A stretch of DNA of 33,460 bases from an uncultured Pirellulaceae bacterium (lineage in GTDB: Bacteria; Planctomycetota; Planctomycetia; Pirellulales; Pirellulaceae). The stretch covers positions 1 to 33,460 of the forward strand of contig CALDHM010000031.1 of the NCBI GenBank assembly GCA_937941455.1, written 5' to 3'. The position numbers and the translations under genes are program-made. Shown here piece after piece: positions 1-8,769 of this stretch; the stretch's first letter is position 1, and every line of letters begins with the position of its first letter. The notes under the pieces were generated by a model, which saw only the letters and a list, made by a program, of their open reading frames with translations, had not been told where the DNA came from and ran no database searches.

Positions 1-61
1 AAAACCGCTCCAACCGCTCACGCCAAGCCTGAAAGCGTTGCGTTGGTAAAATCCTAGACAT
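1..61 (-). CDS. 5' end of a gene cut by the window edge, product unknown
   Basis: An ATG at 61 on the minus strand is preceded by a textbook Shine-Dalgarno sequence (GGAGGTCC, complement of 67-74) at normal spacing, and the frame stays open for 20 codons to base 1. The N-terminus contains the string QAWRERLERF. Openings of the WRERLERF type occur in IS66-type accessory proteins (TnpA-like), which would make this a transposon gene, but 20 residues are too few to decide. It lies on the same strand as panD, 261 bases downstream of it. That the start is real rests on the strong ribosome-binding site; the family is a guess. Confidence 0.5.
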   Translation of the reverse strand, partial: MSRILPTQRFQAWRERLERF

Positions 62-322
62 CGACTGGACCTCCAAAAAGAAACCTCGGAAATCCACCAG
101 CCTAACCCACGCGTCTACAATGGTTGTGGCGTACGCTTACAGAGGTCAATCAGCTTGCCCGCATCACCGTCGCGCGACCGTCTCGGGCTTGGCTCGAATC
201 CATACCAGCCGAGCGTTGCAAGTCGGCTCGCGCCCGGCTGCTTCGATGTCGGATGATGATCCGTCGTGGGTCAAACCTCCGCTCCACCGAGATAAACTCG
301 GCAGTGGCGGTGCATCTTGGCT

Positions 323-715
323 TCATCGCACTGGCGATTTTTCTGGAAATACCGGACGGGAGCTGGTAGAGGTGACCTGGTTGCATTCGTCGACAAGGAC
401 GATGGTGGCTCGATGTTGTTCGATTTCTTCATCGGCGAGTTGACAATAGCAGCAGATAATGATCATGTCGCCCGGCTGAGCCAGTCTTGCCGCTGCACCG
501 TTGAGGCAAATTTGTCCTGTGCCCCGCTCGCCGGTGATTACGTAGGTCTCTAGCCGGTGTCCATTGTTAATGTTGTAGATTTCGACTTTTTCGAACGCCA
601 ACAGTTCGGCGGCCTCCATCAGAACCGGATCAATCGCGATGCTTCCCTCGTAGTGCAAGTCGGCTTGCGTCAAGCGGGCACGGTGGATTTTCGATCGCAA
701 GAAGGTTCGCTGCAT
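323..715 (-). CDS. panD: Aspartate 1-decarboxylase
   Basis: Pyruvoyl-dependent enzyme that decarboxylates L-aspartate to beta-alanine for pantothenate and coenzyme A synthesis in the cytoplasm. The 130-residue product has the family's usual length. It carries the self-processing site HYEGS, with cleavage expected between Gly24 and Ser25, so that Ser25 becomes the pyruvoyl group. Lys9, the T-x-A-D-L-H-Y stretch, and the INGAAA-like segment (here LNGAAARLAQPGD) followed by an IIICCYC strand are also family features. The open frame begins 16 codons upstream, but the ATG at 715 (MQRTFLRSKIHR) matches the family start exactly. It follows the WecG-type gene on the same strand after 184 bases and may have its own promoter. 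The rest of the pantothenate pathway is not in the window. Confidence 0.95.
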   Translation of the reverse strand: MQRTFLRSKIHRARLTQADLHYEGSIAIDPVLMEAAELLAFEKVEIYNINNGHRLETYVITGERGTGQICLNGAAARLAQPGDMIIICCYCQLADEEIEQHRATIVLVDECNQVTSTSSRPVFPEKSPVR

Positions 716-899
716 TGGTTGTCGCAATTCCTGAAAGTTACGGGAGTCAGATCGATGTCGCACGCGGAAATATCTGGCTTTCGCTGCAGATAATTTTCTC
801 GAAAACTATTAAAAACGCAACGTCAACTCATCGATTCCACAAATTTCTCACGCTGGACACATTTGCAAACGATTGTGCCGATCGCCTCGTTTCCATGTC

Positions 900-1706
900 T
901 TACCCGTAGCGGAGTTCCTCGCTGGGTGGCAGGCTGTCATGTGGATCGAAGTTTCGCAGCCTCGTCCACTGGCAGGCCAGCAAAAAAAGGTAATACGGAT
1001 TCAGGAGCAAATACCGTTGCCACAATCGAACGGGCTCTTGCACAAAGCGGTAAAACCACTCCAGTCCATTGCGCTGCATCCAGGCGGGGGCTTGTTTGAG
1101 TAGTCCTGCGTGGAAGTTAAACGCGGCTCCCACTGCCAGAATCGGCATGGACAGGGCGTCCTTGAATTCGAAGGCCCACACCTCCTGGCGTGGACACCCA
1201 AGACCGCAAAACGTGATCTTCGCACCGCTGTTTTTGATGGCGTCGATGAGATCGTCTTTTTCGCTGGGAGTCAACCGGCGAAATTTTGATGGAATCGCGG
1301 CGGCGATTTTCAATTCTGGAAACTTAATGCGGAGCCGTTGGGTAAGTATTTCCAGCAACTCGGAAGTGCCGCCGAACAGGCAGATCGGCACTTCTTCCGC
1401 GGCCGCCGCACGACAAACCTCCAACATCAGTTGCGGGCCGTAGACCCGCTCGGCCAACTGCGTGCGATGCAAGAGATTCAACCCCACGCGCACTGGTTGC
1501 CCATCGGGCACGATCATCTCCAAGTGATTCAGCCGATAGCGATGGTGCGGGTCCATCACTCCGGTCATCACGCCATGCACCGCAAGGGCAGACACCCCGA
1601 GAGGTTGCCCGGCGCGGGCCGCGGCGAGGATTGCTTGAACCGCGGCGGCGTAATCCATTGCGGAGATGCGGATACCTAACAGGTTATGCTTGCCGCGATC
1701 GATCAC
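900..1706 (-). CDS. WecG/TagA/CpsF-family glycosyltransferase
   Basis: Family members transfer N-acetylmannosamine or its uronic acid from UDP to a lipid-linked acceptor in surface polysaccharide or teichoic acid synthesis, on the cytoplasmic face of the membrane. Visible family features are [10 protein letters not shown] near the N-terminal third, the Rossmann-like ICLFGGT segment, and [11 protein letters not shown], the conserved G-x-P-x-Q-E region. I chose a GTG start at 1706, giving 268 residues: it overlaps the stop of the epimerase gene in the arrangement ACGTGA and begins [14 protein letters not shown], where the family's N-terminal strand lies. A longer frame to 1796 would run deep into the upstream gene. 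The overlap implies translational coupling with the epimerase, so both probably act in one glycan pathway. The sugar substrate cannot be deduced. Confidence 0.85.
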   Translation of the reverse strand: MIDRGKHNLLGIRISAMDYAAAVQAILAAARAGQPLGVSALAVHGVMTGVMDPHHRYRLNHLEMIVPDGQPVRVGLNLLHRTQLAERVYGPQLMLEVCRAAAAEEVPICLFGGTSELLEILTQRLRIKFPELKIAAAIPSKFRRLTPSEKDDLIDAIKNSGAKITFCGLGCPRQEVWAFEFKDALSMPILAVGAAFNFHAGLLKQAPAWMQRNGLEWFYRFVQEPVRLWQRYLLLNPYYLFLLACQWTRLRNFDPHDSLPPSEELRYG

Positions 1707-2788
1707 GTGCTGGCAACTCCAGGCGAAGTCCAGCGTTCCACGTTGGCTTCGTAAATTTCCTGCAGGATCGCGTGCACATTTTTGGTGAGCCTCCACCCGG
1801 GGTAATGCCGTTCGAATTTGGAGACGTCGCTGACGTACCAGATATGGTCGCCGATGCGATTATCCTCGACATAGCTATGCGATAGCGGTCGGCCGACGAT
1901 GGACTCGCAGATCGAAATGGCCTCGAGCATCGAGCAATGGCTGAAGCGGGCTCCGCCAATGTTGTAGACCTCGCCGCATCGAGGTTGCCGGAAGAAGTGT
2001 TCGAAGCATTGAATCAAATCAAAGCTGTGAATGTTGTCGCGGACTTGTTTGCCGCGATAGCCGAAGACCTTGTACGGTGTCCCCGTCACCGTGCACTTCA
2101 TCAGATAAGCGAGAAAACCATGGAGTTGCGTGCCGCTGTGGTTGGGGCCCGTCAAGCAGCCTCCGCGAAAAATACCTGTCTTCATCCCAAAATAGCGGCC
2201 ATACTCCTGTGCCAAAACGTCGGCGGCCACCTTGCTGGCCCCAAACAGGCTGTGCAGGCACTGATCGATCGACATATCCTCGCGAATTCCATGGTGGTAG
2301 GTATGCGATGGATCAATTTCCCAACGGGTTTCCTGTTCGATCAACGGCAGACGGTTTGGTGTGTCCCCGTAAACCTTGTTGGTTGAGGTGAAGATGAATA
2401 CGGCATCGGGGCAGTGTTGGCGGGTCGCCTCCAGCAAGTTCAACGTGCCATTGGCGTTGACCGAAAAGTCCACTTGCGGGGCTCGTGCGGCCCAGTCGTG
2501 CGAAGGTTGGGCCGCGGTGTGCACGATCAAGACGATATCGCGACCAAATTTGCCGAACAGCGATTTCAAAAAATCTTCGTCGCGGATATCGCCGTCGAAG
2601 TGTTGATAGCGGGCCCCCAAATCCTTCACCAATTGTTCTCGCTGCCAGAGAGTCGATGCCTCGGCTCCAAAAAACTGTTGCCGCATGTTGTTATCGATGC
2701 CGACGACATCCAAACCGAGGGACGCGAAATGGCGGGCGGCTTCGGAACCGATTAATCCGGCGGAGCCTGTGACGATGACGACTGACAT
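1703..2788 (-). CDS. NAD-dependent epimerase, CDP-paratose 2-epimerase-like
   Basis: Extended SDR nucleotide-sugar enzyme of about 361 residues. The N-terminus has the NAD-binding GSAGLIG motif (residues 8-14) and IDNNMR after the second beta strand, as in CDP-paratose 2-epimerases that make CDP-tyvelose-type sugars. [13 protein letters not shown] and [10 protein letters not shown] are also typical of that subgroup. The canonical Tyr-x-x-x-Lys is replaced by F182-G-A-S-K186 ([10 protein letters not shown]); I recall the same Phe in related sequences, so it may be a subgroup feature. The ATG at 2788 ([11 protein letters not shown]) is chosen over an upstream extension because it places the Rossmann strand at residue 3, with AAGG upstream as a weak ribosome-binding site. 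Its stop overlaps the glycosyltransferase start, so the two are co-transcribed. Exact substrate unknown. Confidence 0.85.
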   Translation of the reverse strand: MSVVIVTGSAGLIGSEAARHFASLGLDVVGIDNNMRQQFFGAEASTLWQREQLVKDLGARYQHFDGDIRDEDFLKSLFGKFGRDIVLIVHTAAQPSHDWAARAPQVDFSVNANGTLNLLEATRQHCPDAVFIFTSTNKVYGDTPNRLPLIEQETRWEIDPSHTYHHGIREDMSIDQCLHSLFGASKVAADVLAQEYGRYFGMKTGIFRGGCLTGPNHSGTQLHGFLAYLMKCTVTGTPYKVFGYRGKQVRDNIHSFDLIQCFEHFFRQPRCGEVYNIGGARFSHCSMLEAISICESIVGRPLSHSYVEDNRIGDHIWYVSDVSKFERHYPGWRLTKNVHAILQEIYEANVERWTSPGVAST

Positions 2789-3383
2789 GGCGAAAACCTT
2801 CGAAATGCTAAAAGGGCTAGAGGTCCGAATGCACCGGAGATCAACACGCAATTGAGGCGAGGAACTTTGCAGCGCGGACGCAACCTAATGGATTTATTGA
2901 ATCTCGAAATCCGTGATGCGTCAATCTCAAAGGCGGTTTTGACACAGGGCTGACTTTTTAGGCTTTGTATCAAAACCGGTCAGCCGCAGGACAACCAGCC
3001 CGCAGTTCTCACAAACCCCGGAAGATAACAGGTTCCAGATCGAGCCTATCCTCAAACAATCCCTCGTTTACGCGTCGGGCTACGGGGGACTGGCTGTTTC
3101 GGAATAGCCTCTAACCGTTGGGGAAAAAGCCTAGCTCAAAATCCAACCCGTTAAGCGCTGGTTCCGGTACAGAATCGCGAATGGAGTGATTTCATCCCTT
3201 TACCCTCGGTTTGCGGGGAAGCAGTGTAGAACGGAACGTGCTGGTTCGCCTTTACCACTGTCCGGATTTTCGCAAGAATAGGAAAGGTGCGTCGAGCGAG
3301 GAAAGTCGAGCGAGGAAATTAGCCAGTTTCTTGCCCATTCATGAAATTCCGATTAAGCAAAAGCAGAGGGACGAAGTAGCCAA
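2789..3383. other. Non-coding divergent region before the epimerase and aceE genes
   Basis: No convincing gene lies in these 595 bases. The region separates divergently transcribed genes and must hold promoters for both. A perfect TTGACA occurs at 2939-2944 but has no good -10 box at 16-18 bases. A perfect 14-bp tandem duplication lies at 3291-3318. An AGAGGG at 3365-3370 is the best candidate ribosome-binding site for aceE, with somewhat long spacing. Confidence 0.6.
3291..3318. repeat. Perfect 14-bp tandem duplication upstream of aceE
   Basis: GTCGAGCGAGGAAA occurs twice back to back (3291-3304 and 3305-3318), ending 65 bases before the aceE start codon. It could be a pair of protein-binding sites in the aceE leader or a simple replication-slippage duplication; nothing else in the sequence decides between these. 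Confidence 0.85.
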
Positions 3384-6104
3384 ATGTCAGACGTCGCGAA
3401 ACACCAGAAGCAGGAAATGTCGAACCCCGCAAATCCCCCACAAGCGTCTGACATTGATCCCATCGAAACCCAGGAATGGATCGATTCGCTCAGCTATGTG
3501 ATCAATAGCAAGGGCCGCGACCGAGCCCAATATCTGTTGACCCTGCTGGAGGCCAAAGCCAAAGCCGTCGGGGTCGACATCCCGATCCGCTCGAACACCC
3601 CCTACATCAACACCATTCCCGCTTCGGAACAGCCCCCCTATCCGGGGAACCGAGAAATCGAGCGGCGGATCAAAAGCATCATTCGCTGGAACGCGATGGC
3701 GATGGTAGCCAAGGCGAACAAGAACTACGAAGGTATCGGTGGGCACATCTCGACGTTCGCCTCCAGCGCGACTCTGTACGAGGTGGCCTTCAATCATTTT
3801 TTTCGTGGGCGCGGCGAGTCGGGTTACGATGGCGATTTGATCTTCTTCCAAGGTCACGGTTCCCCCGGAATCTACGCCCGTGCCTTTGTCGAGGGGCGAA
3901 TCGACGAGGACATGCTCGAACGTTTCCGCCGCGAACTGCAGGACGAACCGGGCCTTTCGTCGTACCCCCACCCCTGGTTGATGCCCGAATTTTGGGAGTA
4001 CCCCACCGTGTCGATGGGCTTGGGACCGATCATGGCTATCTATCAAGCCCGCTTCAACCACTACTTGCGGGATCGCGGCATCAAGGACACGTCCAAGCAA
4101 CGCGTGTGGGCTTTCTTGGGTGACGGTGAATGCGACGAGCCCGAAGCCCTCGGAGCCATTTCCCTCGCCGCTCGCGAAAACCTTGACAACTTGACCTTTG
4201 TCATTAATTGCAATCTGCAACGACTCGATGGTCCGGTCCGCGGTAACGGAAAAATCATCCAAGAACTCGAGGCCATCTTCCGCGGTGCCGGTTGGAATGT
4301 GATCAAGGTCATCTGGGGTGACGACTGGGATCCCCTTCTTGAAAACGATCCGACGGGCCTGCTGGTTAAACGGATGGGCGAGGTCGTCGACGGCCAGTAC
4401 CAAAAATATGTGGCGATGCCGGGAGCCTACATCCGCGAGCACTTCTTCGGCAAATATCCGGAATTGCTTGAACTGGTTAAGAAGTACTCGGACGAGCGCC
4501 TCGAAAAACTTCGCCGCGGCGGTCACGATCCGGCCAAGGTCTATGCGGCGTTCAAGGCCGCAATCGAAACCAAGGGCAAGCCGACGGTGATCCTCGCCAA
4601 AACGATCAAGGGCTACGGCCTGGGTATGACGGGTGAAGGCCGAAATGTCGCCCACAACATGAAGAAGCAGACGGAACAAGATTTGATCGAGTTCCGCAAT
4701 CGCTTTGCGGTGCCACTTTCCGATGAAGACGCTTTGGCCATAAAGTTCTATCGGTTCCCCGAGGGGAGCACCGAACACCAATATCTGATGGAACGCCGCA
4801 AGGCCCTGGGCGGATCCGTTCCCCGGCGGGTTCACCAACCGATCACCATGCCGGTTCCCCGCTACGCCGAGTATGCCAATATCGTCGAGCGGGATTACGG
4901 CAAAGAAATTTCGACGACGATGGGCTTCGTCCGCTTGCTCGGTCGCTTGTGCAAAGACAAAAAAATCGGCAAGCATATCGTGCCGATCGTCCCCGACGAA
5001 TCGCGAACTTTCGGCATGGAAGGCCTTTTCCGCGAGATTGGCATTTATTCCCACGCGGGACAACTCTACGAACCGGTCGATTCGGATCAATTGGCCTTCT
5101 ATAAGGAAGCCCGTGATGGGCAACTCCTCGAGGAGGGCATCACCGAATGCGGCTCGATGTCGTCATTCTGCGCTGCGGGTACCGCTTACTCGGCGCACGG
5201 CGTCAACACGATTCCGTTCTACATTTACTATTCAATGTTTGGCTTCCAACGAATCGGTGATTCGATCTGGGCCGCTGCCGACATGCGGGCCAAAGGATTC
5301 TTGCTAGGTGCCACCGCTGGTCGCACGACGCTCAACGGCGAGGGTCTGCAACATCAGGACGGTCACAGCCTTCTCAACGCGATGGCCTTCCCCACCGTGC
5401 GGTCGTATGACCCTGCGTTCCATTACGAAACGGCACAAATCATCTTCGATGGTCTGAAGCGGTTGTACGAAGATAACGAAACAGCCATCTACTACATCAT
5501 GCTGGGCAATGAAAACTACACGATGCCCGAAATGCCGGCAGGCTGTGAAAAAGGGATCATTAAGGGGCTGTACCGCTTCCGCACCCGCGATGTAGCTGGT
5601 TCGAAATTGCGGGTGCAGTTGCTGGGAAGTGGCGCGATCATGAACTGCGTACTGCGAGCCCAAGAAATTCTCGCCGAGCAATTTAAGGTAGCCAGCGACG
5701 TATGGAGCGCGACCAGCTACACGCAACTTCGCCGAGACGCCCAAGAAGTCGAACGTCACCGGCTCCTCAATCCCACCGCGGCGGCACAACCCAAGAGCTA
5801 CCTCGAGACGGTGCTCGCCGATGCGCAAGGGCCATTCGTGGCGGCCAGCGATTACGTCCGCGCTCATTCCGAGCAAATCGCCCGCTATCTCCCTGGCCCG
5901 TTCATGGCGCTAGGAACCGACGGCATGGGCCGCAGCGAGACACGCCCCGCCTTGCGTCGGCACTTCGAGATCGATGCCGAATTCATCACCCTGGCAGCAC
6001 TGTACCAACTGGCCAAATTGAAACAACTCGATTACGAAACGGTGGGCAAGGCGATCAAGGACCTGGGTATCAACCCAGCCAAGGCAAGCCCGCTGTACGC
6101 TTGA
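3384..6104 (+). CDS. aceE: Pyruvate dehydrogenase E1 component, homodimeric type
   Basis: Thiamine-diphosphate enzyme that decarboxylates pyruvate and transfers the acetyl group to the lipoyl domain of E2, linking glycolysis to the citric acid cycle. The 906-residue length fits the homodimeric AceE type (about 890), not the split alpha/beta type. The start of the mature fold reads ETQEWIDSL, then GGHISTFASSATLYEVAFNH. The ThDP-binding motif GDGECDEPE begins at residue 246 and is followed by INCNLQRLDGPVRGN. Further family strings are KTIKGYGLGMTGEG, VPDESRTFGMEGLFR and GRTTLNGEGLQHQDGHS. The ATG at 3384 gives a slightly longer N-terminus than an internal ATG at residue 12, which is the alternative start. 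aceF follows after 78 bases on the same strand. No gene for E3 (lipoamide dehydrogenase) is in the window. Confidence 0.97.
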   Translation: MSDVAKHQKQEMSNPANPPQASDIDPIETQEWIDSLSYVINSKGRDRAQYLLTLLEAKAKAVGVDIPIRSNTPYINTIPASEQPPYPGNREIERRIKSIIRWNAMAMVAKANKNYEGIGGHISTFASSATLYEVAFNHFFRGRGESGYDGDLIFFQGHGSPGIYARAFVEGRIDEDMLERFRRELQDEPGLSSYPHPWLMPEFWEYPTVSMGLGPIMAIYQARFNHYLRDRGIKDTSKQRVWAFLGDGECDEPEALGAISLAARENLDNLTFVINCNLQRLDGPVRGNGKIIQELEAIFRGAGWNVIKVIWGDDWDPLLENDPTGLLVKRMGEVVDGQYQKYVAMPGAYIREHFFGKYPELLELVKKYSDERLEKLRRGGHDPAKVYAAFKAAIETKGKPTVILAKTIKGYGLGMTGEGRNVAHNMKKQTEQDLIEFRNRFAVPLSDEDALAIKFYRFPEGSTEHQYLMERRKALGGSVPRRVHQPITMPVPRYAEYANIVERDYGKEISTTMGFVRLLGRLCKDKKIGKHIVPIVPDESRTFGMEGLFREIGIYSHAGQLYEPVDSDQLAFYKEARDGQLLEEGITECGSMSSFCAAGTAYSAHGVNTIPFYIYYSMFGFQRIGDSIWAAADMRAKGFLLGATAGRTTLNGEGLQHQDGHSLLNAMAFPTVRSYDPAFHYETAQIIFDGLKRLYEDNETAIYYIMLGNENYTMPEMPAGCEKGIIKGLYRFRTRDVAGSKLRVQLLGSGAIMNCVLRAQEILAEQFKVASDVWSATSYTQLRRDAQEVERHRLLNPTAAAQPKSYLETVLADAQGPFVAASDYVRAHSEQIARYLPGPFMALGTDGMGRSETRPALRRHFEIDAEFITLAALYQLAKLKQLDYETVGKAIKDLGINPAKASPLYA

Positions 6105-6182
6105 CACGCGTCTTGACTTTTGGACGCCGAACGTCGCACTGCACATCCGATCCACTCATTGGCTTTCAACGAAGCGAACAAA

Positions 6183-7634
6183 ATGACAATCGAAATCAAA
6201 GTCCCGGCGCTAGGCGATGGCATCGAATCTGGCGATGTATTGGATGTGTTGGTCAGCGAGGGTGACTCGGTCGCCATTGATACCGGCTTGATCGAATTGG
6301 AAACGGATAAGGCGACCGTGACCGTCCCCAGCACGGCGGCCGGAAAGGTGGTCAAGGTGCATGTGAAGGCTGGCCAAACAGTTCCTGTCGGCTCCGTCAT
6401 CGTCACGCTCGAACCAGTCGGATCCGAAGCCGCCACGCCAACCTCTGATCCACCTGGCCTGGCCAAGGTACCGCCTCCGCAGGCCGCCAGCGCCAACGAG
6501 CCCGTCAAGGCCCCCGTTGCGCCAACTCCTGCCATCACTCCAACTCCTGCCATCACTCCGACTCCTGCGATGACTCCGACTCCTGCGGTTCCCGCGGTGA
6601 CACCCGTCGCGCCGGCGCCCATCGTCGAACCCGTTCCGGCCAAAGTCGCTGCTCCCGCTCAGACGGCGGCTGTAGTTGCCGCGACCGATCTTGCCTCAGT
6701 TCCAGCCGGACCGGCGATGCGCCGTTTTGCTCGTGAGGTAGGCGTCGATATTCGCATGGTCCGCGGATCGGGAAGCCATGGGCGCATCACTCGCGAGGAT
6801 ATCCTGGCCGTCGTGCGCAGTGAAACGTCGCGATTGGCCGGCTTGGAAAGCCGCCCTGCCATGATTCCGTTCGCTTCGCCAGCCACTACGCCCAGCGATG
6901 CCGCTCCGCTCGGCCGGGGTAACAACCAGTATGGTTCGTTTCGCGTGGAAAAAATGTCGAAGATCCGAGCGACGATCGCCCAGAAGATGCACGATTCGTG
7001 GATCACAGTACCACGTGTCACCAATTTCGACGATGCGGACGTCACCGATCTCGACTACATTCGTCAAAACAACAAGAAAGACTACGAGGCTCGCGGCATC
7101 AAGCTGACGACGCTCCCGTTTTTGATCAAGGCCGTCGCGATGTCGCTCAAGGCCCATCCGATCATCAATGCGACGATCGACATGCAAAACAATCAAATCA
7201 TTTACAAAGACTATATTAATGTCGGCGTTGCTGTCGACACCGAGCGAGGTTTGGTTGTGCCCAATATTTGCAATGCGGACAAACTGGCGATTCCGGATAT
7301 TGCCCGAAAACTGCATGAACTCGCCGAGAACGTACGGGCCGGAAAATTCACAGTCGATGATTTGCGCGGTGGCACCTTCACCATCAGCAACCTCGGTGCC
7401 ATCGGAGGCACCTACTCGACGCCGATCATTAATGTGCCCGAAACCGCGATTTTACTCGCTGGCCGCGCTCGCCGGATGCCAGTCGTGGTGGGGGATCAGG
7501 TCGTGATCCGCCTGATGATGCCGTTGAGCCTTTCGTACGATCATCGCCTGATCGACGGCGCGGCCGCCGCTCGTTTTCTGAACGATGTGATCGGCTATCT
7601 CGAGGCGCCAAGCCGATTACTCTTAGCACTTTAG
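6183..7634 (+). CDS. aceF: Dihydrolipoamide acetyltransferase, E2 of pyruvate dehydrogenase
   Basis: Accepts the acetyl group from E1 and passes it to coenzyme A; it forms the core of the complex. Domains in order: one lipoyl domain (residues 1 to about 80) with lipoyl-lysine K43 in ETDKATV; an Ala/Pro-rich hinge with a short tandem repeat of (A/P)ITPTP-type units around residues 115-135; a peripheral subunit-binding domain at about 174-212 ([13 protein letters not shown] to HGRITREDI); and the catalytic domain from about 250, ending with the active-site pair H454 and D458 in SYDHRLIDG. At 483 residues with a single lipoyl domain it is shorter than the three-lipoyl E. coli protein. The ATG at 6183 starts exactly at the lipoyl fold ([14 protein letters not shown]); the longer frame begins with a TTG at 6120 and has no support. 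Confidence 0.96.
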   Translation: MTIEIKVPALGDGIESGDVLDVLVSEGDSVAIDTGLIELETDKATVTVPSTAAGKVVKVHVKAGQTVPVGSVIVTLEPVGSEAATPTSDPPGLAKVPPPQAASANEPVKAPVAPTPAITPTPAITPTPAMTPTPAVPAVTPVAPAPIVEPVPAKVAAPAQTAAVVAATDLASVPAGPAMRRFAREVGVDIRMVRGSGSHGRITREDILAVVRSETSRLAGLESRPAMIPFASPATTPSDAAPLGRGNNQYGSFRVEKMSKIRATIAQKMHDSWITVPRVTNFDDADVTDLDYIRQNNKKDYEARGIKLTTLPFLIKAVAMSLKAHPIINATIDMQNNQIIYKDYINVGVAVDTERGLVVPNICNADKLAIPDIARKLHELAENVRAGKFTVDDLRGGTFTISNLGAIGGTYSTPIINVPETAILLAGRARRMPVVVGDQVVIRLMMPLSLSYDHRLIDGAAAARFLNDVIGYLEAPSRLLLAL

Positions 7635-7832
7635 TTCGCGACCAACCTGCAATCTCAGGTAGTCAACCGCGGCCTTCTCTCGACGGATTTCTTGGCGGCG
7701 ATCGCTCCCGCCCTGGTCGGTCTTCCCACGAATTGGGACCGCCGCGCCCAACTAAAATAGCAAAACCAACAACAACGCCCATCGCGCTTATCCTTGACTC
7801 GAATCCCTGCATCGAAAGGTGAGAATTAACGA

Positions 7833-8696
7833 ATGCCTAAATCATGCGCCTTTCTCAGCATGCAAGACATGACCGGCTTCGTCGCCTACGATCATTTGGC
7901 GATCGAACCGCTGCAGCAATTGGGTTGGCAGGTTCAATTCACGCCTTGGGATCGACCAGAGACGGATTGGAACGAATTCGACGCCGTCGTCATTCGCTCG
8001 ACCTGGGACTATCAGCATCGAGTCGGCGAGTTTATTCAGGTGCTGAGGCAGATCGAGGCTAGCCGGGCCCGATTGTTCAACCCGCTGCAGGTCTGCTTGT
8101 GGAATATGAATAAGGTCTATCTTCGGGAACTCAGCGACAAAGGTTGTGCTGTCTTGCCGACCGTTTGGTTTGACCGCTTGGCTGCCGAGGACCTGGACGG
8201 CATTTGGCAGCGCTGGGATGCCGAACGCCTGGTCGTCAAGCCTGCGGTCGGTGCTAACGCCGACCACGCCTACGTGTTGGCGCGCGGGAGCCGGGCTGGA
8301 ACGACAGAAGCCATGGAGACCTATCGGATGCGGCCGGGGCTCGTGCAGCCTTTTGTCGACGCAATCGAATTCGAGGGTGAGTATTCCTTGTTTTTTTTCG
8401 GTGGCGAATATAGCCATACTATTCGCAAACGACCGAAGCCGGGTGATTTTCGCGTGCAGGAAGAGCATGGCGGGATCATCGAGAGTTGCCCAGCGAGCGG
8501 CGATCTGCGGCACGCCGCGGCCGCGGTGCTGCAGCATATCGACGGACCCCTTCTGTACGCTCGCGTTGATTTGGTCCGTTATCTTGATCGTTGGTGCGTG
8601 ATGGAGATCGAGCTTATCGAGCCGTCCCTCTACTTTTCCTATGCCGACTCCGCGCCACGCGCGTTTGCAGCGGCACTCGACCGTTTTTGTCGTTGA
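7833..8696 (+). CDS. ATP-grasp domain protein (DcsG/RimK-like ligase)
   Basis: 287 residues with the layout of a small ATP-grasp ligase, which couples a carboxylate to an amine or similar nucleophile through an acyl phosphate. The N-terminal third has a pre-ATP-grasp fold with DAVVIRSTWDY. The ATP-binding lysines lie in NMNKVYLREL and RLVVKPAVGANADH. The Mg-binding end is in LYARVDLV and VMEIELIEPSLYF, with E and N/E at the usual metal positions. Similar stand-alone proteins are often annotated after DcsG of the D-cycloserine pathway or as glutathione-synthetase-like; neither substrate is implied here. An AAAGGTGAG ribosome-binding site precedes the ATG. It is convergent with the 800-residue protein and 198 bases after aceF, and no biosynthetic partner gene is adjacent. 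Family is fairly sure, substrate unknown. Confidence 0.8.
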   Translation: MPKSCAFLSMQDMTGFVAYDHLAIEPLQQLGWQVQFTPWDRPETDWNEFDAVVIRSTWDYQHRVGEFIQVLRQIEASRARLFNPLQVCLWNMNKVYLRELSDKGCAVLPTVWFDRLAAEDLDGIWQRWDAERLVVKPAVGANADHAYVLARGSRAGTTEAMETYRMRPGLVQPFVDAIEFEGEYSLFFFGGEYSHTIRKRPKPGDFRVQEEHGGIIESCPASGDLRHAAAAVLQHIDGPLLYARVDLVRYLDRWCVMEIELIEPSLYFSYADSAPRAFAAALDRFCR

Positions 8697-8769
8697 CGGA
8701 TCAAAGGAACTTCAGCATCACGAATACGGTCGTAGCAGATAGCGGAATTGAAGCGGTGGTTGCATCGGA

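Noticed and set aside
2939-2965. Promoter from the perfect TTGACA upstream of aceE
   Set aside because: No acceptable -10 box at 16-18 bases.
3387-5123. 578-codon open frame antisense to aceE
   Set aside because: It is the mirror of a highly conserved gene in GC-rich DNA; no start signal and no domain of its own.
5304-5876. 190-codon frame antisense to the end of aceE
   Set aside because: Shadow of the aceE codon pattern.
6032-6643. 203-codon frame antisense to the lipoyl domain and hinge of aceF
   Set aside because: Low-complexity Gly/Val/Thr product arises from the Pro/Thr repeat of the E2 hinge on the other strand.
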